DNA from: Ancylobacter sp. WKF20
Lineage (GTDB): Bacteria; Pseudomonadota; Alphaproteobacteria; Rhizobiales; Xanthobacteraceae
Reading direction: 5' to 3'
Assembly: GCF_029760895.1 (NCBI RefSeq)
Contig: NZ_CP121679.1
Span: 4,198,001-4,262,000, forward strand
DNA length: 64,000 nt
Positions 7,996 through 16,673 of this stretch are shown here, piece by piece. Under the pieces are notes generated by a model. The model was not told the origin of the DNA. It did not search any database and saw only the letters and a list, made by a program, of their open reading frames with translations. The stretch's first letter is position 1; every line of letters starts with the position of its first letter. A program made the translations under genes and the position numbers.

Positions 7996-9523
7996 ATGCC
8001 GGTTGAGCCGGAGTAATCGGGGCGAGATGCGTGTAGCGCGCGCCGAGGCGGATCGCGACCAGTTCCCATATCTGCCGCAGGCGATGGACGTGCAGGTCAT
8101 CCACCATGACTTCGAAGAGGTGAATGAGGTCCGCGTCCCCAAGGCGGCTCGTTGCCGCCGTAGTGCGCGCGGGCGAGGGGCGGGGTACGCCATCGGGTGC
8201 TGCTGGGCCGGCAGCAACCGCGGGGGCAGCGGCATCTGCGGGGCCTGCCGCTTGGTTCTGCTGTTGTCCTGCACCGTTTGCGGCGGCACGCGGATCTTCG
8301 GGTTCGGCGAAACGCTCGGATGACCATTTGAAGATGACCTGAGCCAGATCGCGGCGGATTGCCGGGGTCGCTCGCGGGTCAATGGTGGCCCGCTCGAGAT
8401 CGAAGATGGTGCGAATGTTGCGCGAGCGGAGCGCGACGAAGCCCTCGGCGCCGACGATGGTGCAAAGCTGCGCCTGCGCCACCCAGTCGATCGCCTCATA
8501 GAAGCCGAAGGGCGTCTCGACGTGCAACATGATGGGGTTGAACGTCGCAAGGTTCTGCACGTCGAAGATCTGCTGGTCCTGCAGCCGGAAGGCGATCGCG
8601 GAGTCGATGCCGTCGATCATTTCGAGTGGTACGACGGGTGTCTTTTCCAGTAGATCGCTGCGATAGCCCTTCAGGGGCAGAGACAGTTTGGAAACCAGCA
8701 GGCGCAGGCCCAGATCGGGCAGGAAGCCGATCAGGAAGGCGATGCCGTACCAGAGTCCGCTCGCCGCGGACATGCTCGGCACCGCGGGCGCGATGCGCCA
8801 GAGCGCGACCACGCAGACCACGGCGAACAGCATGTTCATTGTGACGCGAAGAAAGGTCTGCGGTCCCAGCTCGAAATTCGTGACCGCACGCAGCAGGTAG
8901 GTCAGCGAGAAAAGAATGGCGCCGGCAAAGGTGAACGCGACCACGGTGAGACTGCGCACCATCTGGCAGGAGGTCATGTCATAGGGGCAAGGCTCCGGGG
9001 CGACCACGCTCGCCTCATCCGTGCCATTTGTCGGGGCTGAGGCAAGGTTCTGAGGCGCCGGAGCCGGCGGCGCTGCACCGGCCTGCGCCTGAACAACGCC
9101 AGCGGCAGATGCGGATGGTGTGACCGGCTTGCCATCCTGCGCCCCTGTGCAGTCGGGCCAGCAGCTAAGCCCATCGGCGAGAAGGAGGATTGGGCCGATC
9201 TTCGGGGCCTGGTCTTTCGTCACCACGTCGCTCAGCGGTGTGAAGATGACGGAGAGACCTATCGTCGAGAGGACGACATAGGGGATAGCGCTGAGATAGA
9301 TCTGCCAGGAGGAAAACTCCAGACTTCTTCCATCATACTTGGACTTCACAAACTCGAAGGACGGCGATGTATCGGTCTCGAATCCGAAGGCCTGTGCGAT
9401 TTCCTGCACCAGTGAATAGCGTTCGCGCCGGAGGTTGTTCCTGATCTTGATGACGATGAATGGCAGAACCAGTGCAACGAGCAAGGCAACGATCTGGTCG
9501 TATGTTGCATCCAGCGGATTCAT
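7994..9523 (-). CDS. Unrecognised multi-pass membrane protein
   Basis: 509 residues from the ATG at 9523 (AAGGGG upstream; a TTG at 9547 is a possible longer start). I do not recognise a named family. Visible organisation: TM near 10-28, a second TM near 75-100, an Ala/Pro/Gln-rich extracytoplasmic stretch (about 135-175), then three TMs near 190-220, 230-255 and 260-290. The C-terminal half is soluble, with two segments that look like short helix-hairpin-helix units (IDGIDSAIAFRLQDQQIFDV and IVGAEGFVALRSRNIRTIF). A second Ala/Pro-rich linker follows and then a terminal helical domain. Codon use and GC, particularly near the start, are less extreme than the neighbours, suggesting acquisition. 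It stands alone between a terminator and an AT-rich spacer. Confidence 0.8.
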   Translation of the reverse strand: MNPLDATYDQIVALLVALVLPFIVIKIRNNLRRERYSLVQEIAQAFGFETDTSPSFEFVKSKYDGRSLEFSSWQIYLSAIPYVVLSTIGLSVIFTPLSDVVTKDQAPKIGPILLLADGLSCWPDCTGAQDGKPVTPSASAAGVVQAQAGAAPPAPAPQNLASAPTNGTDEASVVAPEPCPYDMTSCQMVRSLTVVAFTFAGAILFSLTYLLRAVTNFELGPQTFLRVTMNMLFAVVCVVALWRIAPAVPSMSAASGLWYGIAFLIGFLPDLGLRLLVSKLSLPLKGYRSDLLEKTPVVPLEMIDGIDSAIAFRLQDQQIFDVQNLATFNPIMLHVETPFGFYEAIDWVAQAQLCTIVGAEGFVALRSRNIRTIFDLERATIDPRATPAIRRDLAQVIFKWSSERFAEPEDPRAAANGAGQQQNQAAGPADAAAPAVAAGPAAPDGVPRPSPARTTAATSRLGDADLIHLFEVMVDDLHVHRLRQIWELVAIRLGARYTHLAPITPAQPA

Positions 9524-9605
9524 GACAGGGCGCCCCTTCCCAACCAAGGCCCCATGCTAGACGCGTTATAGTCAAATATGCAACTTAAAGTTTAACTTAG
9601 ATAAG

Positions 9606-10097
9606 TCACAACCCTCGTTGCATGAACACCAGATCGAGCCTCTGGCCGAACTTGGTGCCGATGCCGGGCATCCGGCCCGTTTCCACGAAGCCGAGGCGGG
9701 TGTGCAAGGCGAGGGAGGCGGTGTTGCCGCCGGTGATGCCGCCGATCATCACCTTCTTGCCGATGGCGCGGGCGGGCTCGAACAGCGCTTCCACCAGCTT
9801 GCCGCCAAGGCCACGTCCGCGCGCGTGCTCGGCGACATAGACCGAGTGCTCGACGCTGATGCGGAAGCCGTCAAAGGGGCGGAAATCGCCGAAGCTCGCA
9901 TATCCCAGCACCTCGTCGCCCTCGGCCGCGACGATGACCGGGTAGGATTTGGCGCGGCGGTCGGCCAGCCAGGCGCTGCGGTTGGCGAGGTCGGTCGGCG
10001 TGTCGTTCCAGATCGCCGTCGAGTGCAGCACGGCATGGTTGTAGATGGCGAGAATGCCCGGCAGGTCGTGGGCGGTGGCGTCACGCAGGATCATCAT
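9606..10097 (-). CDS. GNAT N-acetyltransferase, phosphinothricin/methionine-sulfoximine type
   Basis: 163 residues. Acetyl-CoA-binding motif A is seen as VAEHARGRGLGGKLVEAL, with GITGGNTASLALHTRLGFVE downstream, and the N-terminus LAIYNHAVLHSTAIW is typical of the Pat/MddA branch. Such enzymes acetylate phosphinothricin, methionine sulfoximine or sulfone. Two adjacent ATGs (10097 and 10094) follow GGGAGAG; either may be used. Genomic copies are usually general detoxification enzymes, so the substrate here is unproven. The gene is separated from the adjoining membrane-protein gene by an AT-rich spacer of about 80 bases. Confidence 0.88.
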   Translation of the reverse strand: MMILRDATAHDLPGILAIYNHAVLHSTAIWNDTPTDLANRSAWLADRRAKSYPVIVAAEGDEVLGYASFGDFRPFDGFRISVEHSVYVAEHARGRGLGGKLVEALFEPARAIGKKVMIGGITGGNTASLALHTRLGFVETGRMPGIGTKFGQRLDLVFMQRGL

Positions 10098-10254
10098 GTC
10101 TCTCCCGGCGCGGGCGGCGCCTGCCGCAGGGTCATCGCGGATGCGCCCGATTCCGGCCTCGGTGGGAATCTATAGGATGGACGCTGGAATGTCGGCCATC
10201 GGCCCCCATATCCGGGAAAAGTGGCAGTACCGCCCAGGAGGAAAGACCAAAAGG

Positions 10255-10560
10255 ATGAACTCGAGCGATCCCTTCGACCGTATGCGCTTCACCGTCCGGC
10301 GGGTGAGCTGGTGGCAGGTGGCCGTGGTCGTCGCCGTGGCTCTGGCCGTCGGCATTGCGCTGGCGCTGGTGGCGGCGAGCGTGTTCCTCGTGGTCTTCCC
10401 GATCATTGCCATCGCCGGCATTGCTTACCGCCTGTTCGGCGGTCGCAAGCGCCCGGCGGGCGGCGCCACGGTGATCGACGCGGAATACCGCATCCTCTCG
10501 CCGGAGGAGGCCGCCCGCGAGCGCGAGGCGGCGTGGGATCCGAACCGGCGCCTGCGCTGA
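10255..10560 (+). CDS. Small conserved-type membrane protein
   Basis: 101 residues from the ATG at 10255, with AGGAGG about 13 bases upstream and AAAAGG immediately before it. A short basic N-terminus (FDRMRFTVRRVSWW) precedes one long or two tightly spaced hydrophobic segments (about 20-62). A cytoplasmic tail follows with VIDAEYRILSPEEAARERE. No function is recognised. The open frame extends further upstream to 10045 but runs over the divergent acetyltransferase gene, so the later start is preferred. Confidence 0.65.
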   Translation: MNSSDPFDRMRFTVRRVSWWQVAVVVAVALAVGIALALVAASVFLVVFPIIAIAGIAYRLFGGRKRPAGGATVIDAEYRILSPEEAAREREAAWDPNRRLR

Positions 10561-10580
10561 GCGGACGCCGGTCCCGGCAC

Positions 10581-10648
10581 TCACGTCTCGGCGCAGGTCA
10601 CGTCTCGGCGCAGGTCACGTCTCGGCGCAGGTCACTTCTCGACGAAGG
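10581..10648. repeat. 17-bp tandem repeat, three exact copies plus one degenerate copy
   Basis: TCACGTCTCGGCGCAGG occurs at 10581-10597, 10598-10614 and 10615-10631 without spacers. A fourth, diverged copy (TCACTTCTCGACGAAGG, 10632-10648) is the last codons and stop of the fpr gene. The array therefore looks like repeated duplication of a gene terminus into the intergenic space. Confidence 0.93.
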
Positions 10649-11405
10649 CCTTCTCGATCACGAAGTCGCCCGGCTCCGTGGTCGAGCCTTCCTCGAAGCC
10701 GCGCTCCTTGAGGATGACGCGCATGTCGTCGAGCAGCTGCGGGCTGCCGCACAGCATGACGCGGTCGTCTTCCTTGTCGAGCGGCGGCAGGCCGAGATCC
10801 TCGAACAGCTTGCCCGAGGTGATCAGGTCGGTGATGCGGCCCTGGTTGCGATAGGGCTCGCGCGTCACGGTCGGGTAATAGACCAGCTTCTCGCGCACCA
10901 GCTCGCCGAAGAACTCATTGTCCGGCAGCTCGTTTTCGATGAAGTCCTGATAGGCGAGCTCGCCCACGGTGCGCACGCCGTGCACCAGGATCACCTTCTC
11001 GTAAGCCTCGTAGGTCTCCGGATCCTTGATCAGGCTCATGAAGGGCGCGAGGCCCGTGCCGGTGGAGAGCAGATAGAGCCGGCGGCCGGGGACGAGATAA
11101 TCCACCAGCAGCGTGCCGGTCGGCTTGCGCCCGACAATCACCTCGTCACCCACCTTGAGGTGCTGGAGACGCGAGGTCAGCGGGCCGTTCTGCACCTTGA
11201 TGGAGAAGAACTCGAGGGTCTCCTCGTAATTGGCGCTGGCGATGGAATAGGCGCGCAGCAGCGGCTTGCCGTCGACCGGCAGCCCGATCATCACGAATTG
11301 CCCGTTCTTGAAGCGCAGCGCCGGGTCGCGCGTCGTGGTGAAGGTGAACAGATTGTCCGTCCAGTGATGCACCGACAGGACGCGTTCGTGATGCAGGTTG
11401 CTCAT
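10632..11405 (-). CDS. fpr: Ferredoxin--NADP(+) reductase
   Basis: 257 residues with ATG start at 11405. The FAD site RAYSIASA (near 51) and the phosphate-binding VGRKPTGTLL are the bacterial FPR signature, followed by the NADP-binding STGTGLAPFMS and LCGSPQLLDDM. It moves electrons between NADPH and ferredoxin or flavodoxin, often in oxidative-stress defence and iron-sulfur assembly. The terminal VIEKAFVEK matches bacterial subclass I proteins. Its 3' end is adjacent to a 17-bp tandem repeat derived from the coding end. No partner gene adjoins it. Confidence 0.95.
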   Translation of the reverse strand: MSNLHHERVLSVHHWTDNLFTFTTTRDPALRFKNGQFVMIGLPVDGKPLLRAYSIASANYEETLEFFSIKVQNGPLTSRLQHLKVGDEVIVGRKPTGTLLVDYLVPGRRLYLLSTGTGLAPFMSLIKDPETYEAYEKVILVHGVRTVGELAYQDFIENELPDNEFFGELVREKLVYYPTVTREPYRNQGRITDLITSGKLFEDLGLPPLDKEDDRVMLCGSPQLLDDMRVILKERGFEEGSTTEPGDFVIEKAFVEK

Positions 11406-11584
11406 TTACAAACCGTCTAAGTGAAAACTTCCAAACAAACCGGAAGTCCATGTAATTCCCTGGCGCACCCTTTACTGCGCAATCGCCGGCCTGTCGACCC
11501 TTCTGAACGCAGGCCTTGCCGGCGGAGAGCGGGCGCGCCACATCACCCTGGCCGCCTTCTGCGCCCCTTCCATGAGTCAGGTCA

Positions 11585-12004
11585 ATGTTCAGTCACATCA
11601 TCCTCGGTGCCCGCGACCTCCCCCTTCTCACCGGCTTCTACGACAAGGTGCTGGCACCGCTCGGGCTCACGCGCGTGGATGAGCCCTCCGATGGCGGGCC
11701 GGATGGCGCCATGTGGGTGATGCCGGGCAGCCGCTGGCCACAATTCTTCGTGCAACTGCCGTTCAACGGGCTGCCCGCCACCTGGGGCAATGGCACGCAG
11801 GTCAGCTTCGCCGCCCCGTCCCCGGCGGCGGTCGATGCGGCCTGGCAGGCAGCGATCGAGGCGGGCGGGGTCGACGAGGGCAAGCCGGGCCTGCGCCCGA
11901 ACTATGCGCCCGACTATTACGGTGCCTATTTCCGCGATCCCGAGGGCAACAAGATCTGCGTGGTGCATCTGGCCGCGCTGGAGCACCTCACCATCCGCGC
12001 CTGA
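11585..12004 (+). CDS. VOC (glyoxalase/bleomycin-resistance) family protein
   Basis: 139 residues in the vicinal-oxygen-chelate fold: a start HIILGARDLPLLTGFYDKVL and end YFRDPEGNKICVVHL, the latter with the usual metal-binding glutamate replaced by a less typical context. Such small proteins may be lyases, dioxygenase-like enzymes or binding proteins. It stands between fpr (divergent) and the diguanylate cyclase (convergent, nine bases away). The substrate cannot be inferred. Confidence 0.85.
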   Translation: MFSHIILGARDLPLLTGFYDKVLAPLGLTRVDEPSDGGPDGAMWVMPGSRWPQFFVQLPFNGLPATWGNGTQVSFAAPSPAAVDAAWQAAIEAGGVDEGKPGLRPNYAPDYYGAYFRDPEGNKICVVHLAALEHLTIRA

Positions 12005-12013
12005 AGCCGGACC

Positions 12014-13489
12014 TCAGGCGTCGGGCGGCGCGACGCCCGGCCCGCGCTTGTGCTCATACATGGCGAAGTCGGCGCGCTTGACCACCTGCTCCAGCCGCTC
12101 GCCGGCCATGCTGGTCGCCATGCCCATCGAGACCGAAAGGGTGGTGGCGGAATAGAACTGGTTGTTGAGCTCGATCAGCTTGCCGATGTTCTCGATCACG
12201 CCCTGACCGCCCGCCGCATCGACGCCCGGCAGGAGGATGGCGAACTCGTCGCCGCCGATGCGGGCGGCGCAGCTCGGGCGATCCACCGCCTTGGCGAGCA
12301 CCTCGCCGGCCCGGCGCAGCAGCGTGTCGCCGGCGGCATGTCCGAGCTGGTCGTTGACCAGCTTCAGATTGTTCAGGTCCACCATGATGATGGTGACCGG
12401 GAAGGGGCCCTTGCGCTCCAGCCGGTTCAGCTCGTCGGCATAGAAGGAGCGGTTGTAGAGCTTGGTCAGCACGTCGTGCTGGCCGAGATATTCGAGATAG
12501 GCCTCGGCCTTCTTGCGCGCGGTGATGTCGGTGAGCGCGACCTGCACCAGCGACCAGTCCTGCTCGCGCCCCGGCAGCACCGAGAATTGCAGGTGCACAT
12601 GCAGCTCGTCGCCGCCGAGCGTGTAGTTCACCACCTCGCGCTGGTGGAACAGCTTGCCGTTCCACAGTTCGATGAGCTGCTCGCGGAAATGCCGGTGCAT
12701 CTCGTCGCGGAAGACGGCGCCCATACGCGCGATCAGGTCGGCCTTCGTCGCCGCGCCGAACATGTCGAGCGTGTGCTGGTTCACGTCGAGGACGCGCACC
12801 TCGCTGATGCAGCGCTCGACGAATTCGGGGTGGACATCCGTGAAGACGCGCAGATCGGTAATGCCGCGCTGGCGCACGTCGTCGAGCAGGTTCTTGATGC
12901 TGGAGAAGTCCTCCACCCAGAGCGAGACCGGCGAGTGCTCGAACAGGCCGCGCGCGTAGATTTCCGCTTGCGCCGCCTGCCGGCGCGCGGTTTCGCGGCT
13001 GCTCACATCCTCCACCGCGAGAAGCACCCGTTCCAGGCTCTCCTCATAGCCGGGCAGAACCTGGCCCTTGAGCTGGATGTCGAGGCGTTGGCCCGACAGG
13101 GTGTAGTTCACCGTGTGGCTGGCGAAGCTGCGATGCCCGTCCCAGAGCTGCGACAGCTCCTCGATGTGCGTCTTCAGCATGTCGTAGCGGAACACCTGGT
13201 CGAGATGGGCGACGAGGTGATCGAGGCTTCTCGCCTCGAACAGGTCGAGCGTGCGCTGGTTCACCTTGAGCACACGGATACGCCGTGAGCACTCCGCCAC
13301 CCGGTCCGGCCGCCCGCGCAGATGCTCGCGCAGCGAGGTCACGCCCTCGGCCCGCCATTGCTCGAACAACGTCTTCACCGCGCTGAAATCCTCAAGCCAG
13401 AGCGAGATCGGCGCGAGGTCGAACATCATGGCATCGGTGCGGGCATCGGTCGTGTCGGCGGTCGCCATATCGGGAGAGAATTTCAGCAT
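12014..13489 (-). CDS. Diguanylate cyclase with two PAS-like sensor domains
   Basis: 491 residues. Two homologous PAS-like domains (about 22-165 and 183-325) each begin with S[LV]SLW-type motifs (ISLWLEDFSAVK, VSLWVEDFSSIK) and share VLxVNQxTLD and VNYTL, showing an internal duplication. The GGDEF domain (about 330-485) has the intact catalytic RIGGDEFAILL. The inhibitory RxxD I-site five residues upstream is replaced by DRPS, so product inhibition through that site is unlikely. The enzyme makes cyclic-di-GMP from two GTP in response to an unknown ligand. No membrane segment is seen, so it is cytosolic. Confidence 0.93.
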   Translation of the reverse strand: MLKFSPDMATADTTDARTDAMMFDLAPISLWLEDFSAVKTLFEQWRAEGVTSLREHLRGRPDRVAECSRRIRVLKVNQRTLDLFEARSLDHLVAHLDQVFRYDMLKTHIEELSQLWDGHRSFASHTVNYTLSGQRLDIQLKGQVLPGYEESLERVLLAVEDVSSRETARRQAAQAEIYARGLFEHSPVSLWVEDFSSIKNLLDDVRQRGITDLRVFTDVHPEFVERCISEVRVLDVNQHTLDMFGAATKADLIARMGAVFRDEMHRHFREQLIELWNGKLFHQREVVNYTLGGDELHVHLQFSVLPGREQDWSLVQVALTDITARKKAEAYLEYLGQHDVLTKLYNRSFYADELNRLERKGPFPVTIIMVDLNNLKLVNDQLGHAAGDTLLRRAGEVLAKAVDRPSCAARIGGDEFAILLPGVDAAGGQGVIENIGKLIELNNQFYSATTLSVSMGMATSMAGERLEQVVKRADFAMYEHKRGPGVAPPDA

Positions 13490-13696
13490 CAGCGACCATC
13501 ATGCGTGCCGGCAGATACGTGCCGGTGTTCAGCGATGACCCGCAGATATAACCAATGTCCGCGCGAAATCGGCACTACCGAGGCACCGCAGCCGCATCTT
13601 GATAGGCGTTACCTATGCTCCAGCGCCCGCTATCGGCGCTGATGGACGGGCAAAGGGGCGCCGCGCTATAGGCAGATGACCAGCGAGGGCAGGTTC

Positions 13697-15085
13697 ATGA
13701 GCGACATCGTCTGTATTTCCCCGATCGACGGCACCGAACTGGCCCGCCGCCCGGCCGCCAACGATTCCGCCACTGCCGCAGCGTTGGAGGCGGCCCGCAC
13801 CGCCCAGCGCGACTGGCGGCAGGTGCCGATCGCCGAGCGCTCCGCCTATGTGCTGCGTTTCCTCGATGCCATGCTAGCGATGAATCAGGAGATCGTGCCC
13901 GAACTCGCCCAGCAGATGGGCCGGCCGGTGCGCAATGGCGGCGAGTTTCGCGGCTTCGAGGAGCGTGTGCGCTATGTGGTGGAAATGGCCGCGCGTGGCG
14001 CGCTGGATCCCGTCGTGCCGCACGATGCGCGCGAGGGCTTCCGCCGCTATGTGAAGCGCGACCCGCTCGGCATCGTGCTGGTCGTCGCGCCGTGGAACTA
14101 CCCCTATCTCACTGCGGTGAACACCATTGCCCCGGCGCTCATCGCCGGCAATGCGGTGCTGCTGAAGCACGCGGCGCAGACCATTCTGGTCGGCGAGCGC
14201 TTCCAGATGGCGATGGACCGCGCCGGCCTGCCCAAGGGCCTGTTCACCAATCTCGTGCTGACCCACGACCAGACCTCGCGCCTCATCGGCTCGGGTGCGG
14301 TCGATTTCGTCAATTTCACCGGCTCGGTGGAGGGCGGGCGCGCCATCGAGCGCGCGGCGGCGGGCACGTTCACGCCGCTGGGGCTTGAGCTCGGCGGCAA
14401 GGATCCCGCCTATGTGCGCGCCGATGCCGACCTCGCCTTCGCGGTGGAGAACCTTGTCGACGGCGCGTTCTACAATTCCGGCCAGTGCTGCTGCGGCATC
14501 GAGCGCATCTATGTGCATGAGAGCCTCTATGACCGCTTCGTCGAGGGCTTCGTCGATCTCACCGCCGGCTATGTGCTCGGCAACCCGCTGGACGAGGCGA
14601 CCACGCTCGGCCCCATGGCGCAGGGCCGCTTCGCCGACCTGATCCGCGGCCAGATCGCCGAGGCCGTCGGCAAGGGCGCGACCGCCCATATCGACCCCGC
14701 CCGCTTCCCCGCCAACCGCGCGGGCACGCCCTATCTCGCCCCGCAGGTGCTCACCGGCGTCGATCATTCCATGTCGGTGATGACGCAGGAGAGCTTCGGC
14801 CCGGTGGTCGGAATCATGAAGGTGGCGGACGACGCCGAGGCGCTGACGCTGATGAATGACAGCGTCTACGGCCTCACCGCCTCGATCTGGACGGCGGATG
14901 TCGAGGCCGCCGAGGCGCTCGGCAACGAGATCGAGACCGGCACCGTGTTCATGAACCGCTGCGACTATCTCGATCCTGGCCTCGCCTGGACCGGGGTGAA
15001 GGACACCGGGCGCGGCGCCACGCTCTCGCGCATCGGCTTCGAGATGCTCACCCGGCCGAAGTCATTTCACCTGCGCCACGGCTGA
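13697..15085 (+). CDS. NAD(P)-dependent aldehyde dehydrogenase
   Basis: 462 residues from ATG 13697; an in-frame ATG at 13676 gives seven extra residues but lacks a good ribosome site. Features: VVAPWNYPYL (substrate and cofactor pocket), FTGSVEGGR, catalytic Glu231 in LELGGKDP and nucleophile Cys265 in NSGQCCCG. The family oxidises aldehydes to acids; this subgroup resembles succinate-semialdehyde or general aliphatic aldehyde dehydrogenases, but specificity is not readable. The last 24 bases overlap the convergent Hsp70-like gene. Confidence 0.93.
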   Translation: MSDIVCISPIDGTELARRPAANDSATAAALEAARTAQRDWRQVPIAERSAYVLRFLDAMLAMNQEIVPELAQQMGRPVRNGGEFRGFEERVRYVVEMAARGALDPVVPHDAREGFRRYVKRDPLGIVLVVAPWNYPYLTAVNTIAPALIAGNAVLLKHAAQTILVGERFQMAMDRAGLPKGLFTNLVLTHDQTSRLIGSGAVDFVNFTGSVEGGRAIERAAAGTFTPLGLELGGKDPAYVRADADLAFAVENLVDGAFYNSGQCCCGIERIYVHESLYDRFVEGFVDLTAGYVLGNPLDEATTLGPMAQGRFADLIRGQIAEAVGKGATAHIDPARFPANRAGTPYLAPQVLTGVDHSMSVMTQESFGPVVGIMKVADDAEALTLMNDSVYGLTASIWTADVEAAEALGNEIETGTVFMNRCDYLDPGLAWTGVKDTGRGATLSRIGFEMLTRPKSFHLRHG

Positions 15086-16333
15086 GCCGCCGTATCGCCG
15101 CGCGGCCTCGATGGCGAGGCCGGTGCCGACCGAGCCGAACGTGTCGCCCTCCACCACCCGCGCGTCCGGCAGGGCGGCGGTGATGGCGGTGCGCACATGG
15201 GCGAGGCGCGTCGAGCCGCCGGTGAGGAACAGCGCGTCGATATCGTCGCCCGTGAGGCGAGCCTGCGACAGGCACAGCGCGATGCGCCCAGCGATGCGCT
15301 CGGCCAGCGCGCTGGTATGCGCCTCCAGCTCCTCCGGCGTGATGCCGAGCGAGAGGCCGGCCTCCAGCCAGCCGAGCTCGATCTCGGCGCGCGGCGCGTC
15401 GGTGAGGGCGATCTTGGCCTCTTCCGCCGCCATGGCGAGCGTATGGCCGCGTTGCTCTTCGACCACGCGGATCAGCCGCTCGACCAGCGCCGGGTTGGCC
15501 GCCTCGCGCCGCACTTCGGTCAGCTCGCGCAGGGTCTTGGCGGTGTAGAGCCGGTTGATGCTCGACCAGGTGGCGAGCTCGTGGAAATAGCCGCTCGGGA
15601 CATCCCGGCCCGCCCGCTTCATCGGGCTGCGGAAGCCGAGCAGCGGCATCAGCGTGCCGAGCGAGAGGTAGCGGTCGAAATCCGTGCCGCCGATGCGCAC
15701 GCCGTCATTGGCGAGAATGTCGTCGTCCCGCTCGGCCTGGCGCGCCCGAGCGGGCCCAAGGCGGACGATGGAAAAATCCGAGGTGCCGCCGCCAATATCG
15801 GCGATCAGCGCGATCTGCTCGTCGCCCACCTGCTGCTCATAGTCGAGCGCGGCAGCGATGGGCTCGAACTGGGTGGAGATGGCCGAAAAACCCGCGCCCT
15901 CCGCGATGGCGCGCAGCGCCTCCTCGGCCTTGCGGTTGGCGGCCGCATCGTCATCGACGAAGAACACCGGCCGGCCGAGCACCACCTGTTCGAGAGCGGT
16001 CCCCGTGCTCGCCTCCGCGCGGGCCTTCACCGTCTTCAAGAAATCCCCGATGACATCGCGGAAGCCGATGGCGCGGCGGCCGATCTGCGTCTTCTCCTCA
16101 ATCAGCGGGCTGCCGAGCACCGCCTTGAGGCTGCGCATCAGCCGGCCATTCTCGCCGGCGACATAGCGCGCCATGGCGTCGCGGCCGATGGAGAGCGTGC
16201 CGGCGGGATCGTAGAACACCGCGCTCGGCACCGTCACCTTGCCATCCTCCAGCGGGGCAAGCGTCGGCGCGCCGGCCCGCCACAGGCCGAGCGTGGTGTT
16301 GGAGGTGCCGAAATCGAGGCCGCAGAACGCCAT
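15062..16333 (-). CDS. Hsp70-family (YegD-like) ATPase
   Basis: 423 residues from ATG 16333, with CAGGAG six bases upstream. The actin/Hsp70 ATPase phosphate loop FCGLDFGTSNTTLG begins the protein. ADIGGGTSDFSIV (phosphate 2) and FLTGGSTRLAHV (adenosine) follow. The length ends at the nucleotide-binding domain with no substrate-binding domain, as in E. coli YegD. Its role is unknown; no DnaJ or GrpE partners are adjacent. The 3' end overlaps the aldehyde dehydrogenase tail in a convergent arrangement. Confidence 0.9.
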   Translation of the reverse strand: MAFCGLDFGTSNTTLGLWRAGAPTLAPLEDGKVTVPSAVFYDPAGTLSIGRDAMARYVAGENGRLMRSLKAVLGSPLIEEKTQIGRRAIGFRDVIGDFLKTVKARAEASTGTALEQVVLGRPVFFVDDDAAANRKAEEALRAIAEGAGFSAISTQFEPIAAALDYEQQVGDEQIALIADIGGGTSDFSIVRLGPARARQAERDDDILANDGVRIGGTDFDRYLSLGTLMPLLGFRSPMKRAGRDVPSGYFHELATWSSINRLYTAKTLRELTEVRREAANPALVERLIRVVEEQRGHTLAMAAEEAKIALTDAPRAEIELGWLEAGLSLGITPEELEAHTSALAERIAGRIALCLSQARLTGDDIDALFLTGGSTRLAHVRTAITAALPDARVVEGDTFGSVGTGLAIEAARRYGGSAVAQVK

Positions 16334-16475
16334 GGGAACTCCTGAGCTGCAGATGCGGGCATGGCGGCCGCGCGGGTGGTCGGTGAGGGCAGCCTCGCTA
16401 GCTGCTTCGGAGCGATTGATCAATTGACGTCAGGTTGAGGAGGCGGCACACCGGGGGCGGAAAAGGGAGCGTGCC

Positions 16476-16568
16476 ATGACGATGCATCAATGGACCATGA
16501 AGCACTCGATCGCCGCCGTGGTGATCCTGCTGGTGGCGGTCGGCGCCTTCCTGTTCAGCTGGACCTGA
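16476..16568 (+). CDS. Possible 30-residue single-pass membrane protein
   Basis: ATG at 16476 with GGGAG seven bases before it, encoding MTMHQWTMKHS then a hydrophobic stretch IAAVVILLVAVGAFLF ending SWT. This is a credible short transmembrane peptide. It lies in the spacer between the Hsp70-like and ExoD-like genes. No homologue is recognised, and chance cannot be ruled out at this length. Confidence 0.5.
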   Translation: MTMHQWTMKHSIAAVVILLVAVGAFLFSWT

Positions 16569-16673
16569 CGTCGGCGGAAATTGCGCCGGCCTTCTGGTGC
16601 ACGTCACAATCGGCGCCTATCTGAAGCCGACGTGGAGCCCGGTGATCGGGCATCCGTGAGGAGTTGGTTCGCC

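Noticed and set aside
6523..8550. 675-residue open frame antisense to ahcY and overlapping the membrane-protein gene
   Set aside because: Antisense shadow of ahcY, crosses a terminator, no recognisable domain.
10581..10648. Possible CRISPR array
   Set aside because: Repeats are contiguous without spacers and only 17 bp long; a tandem repeat.
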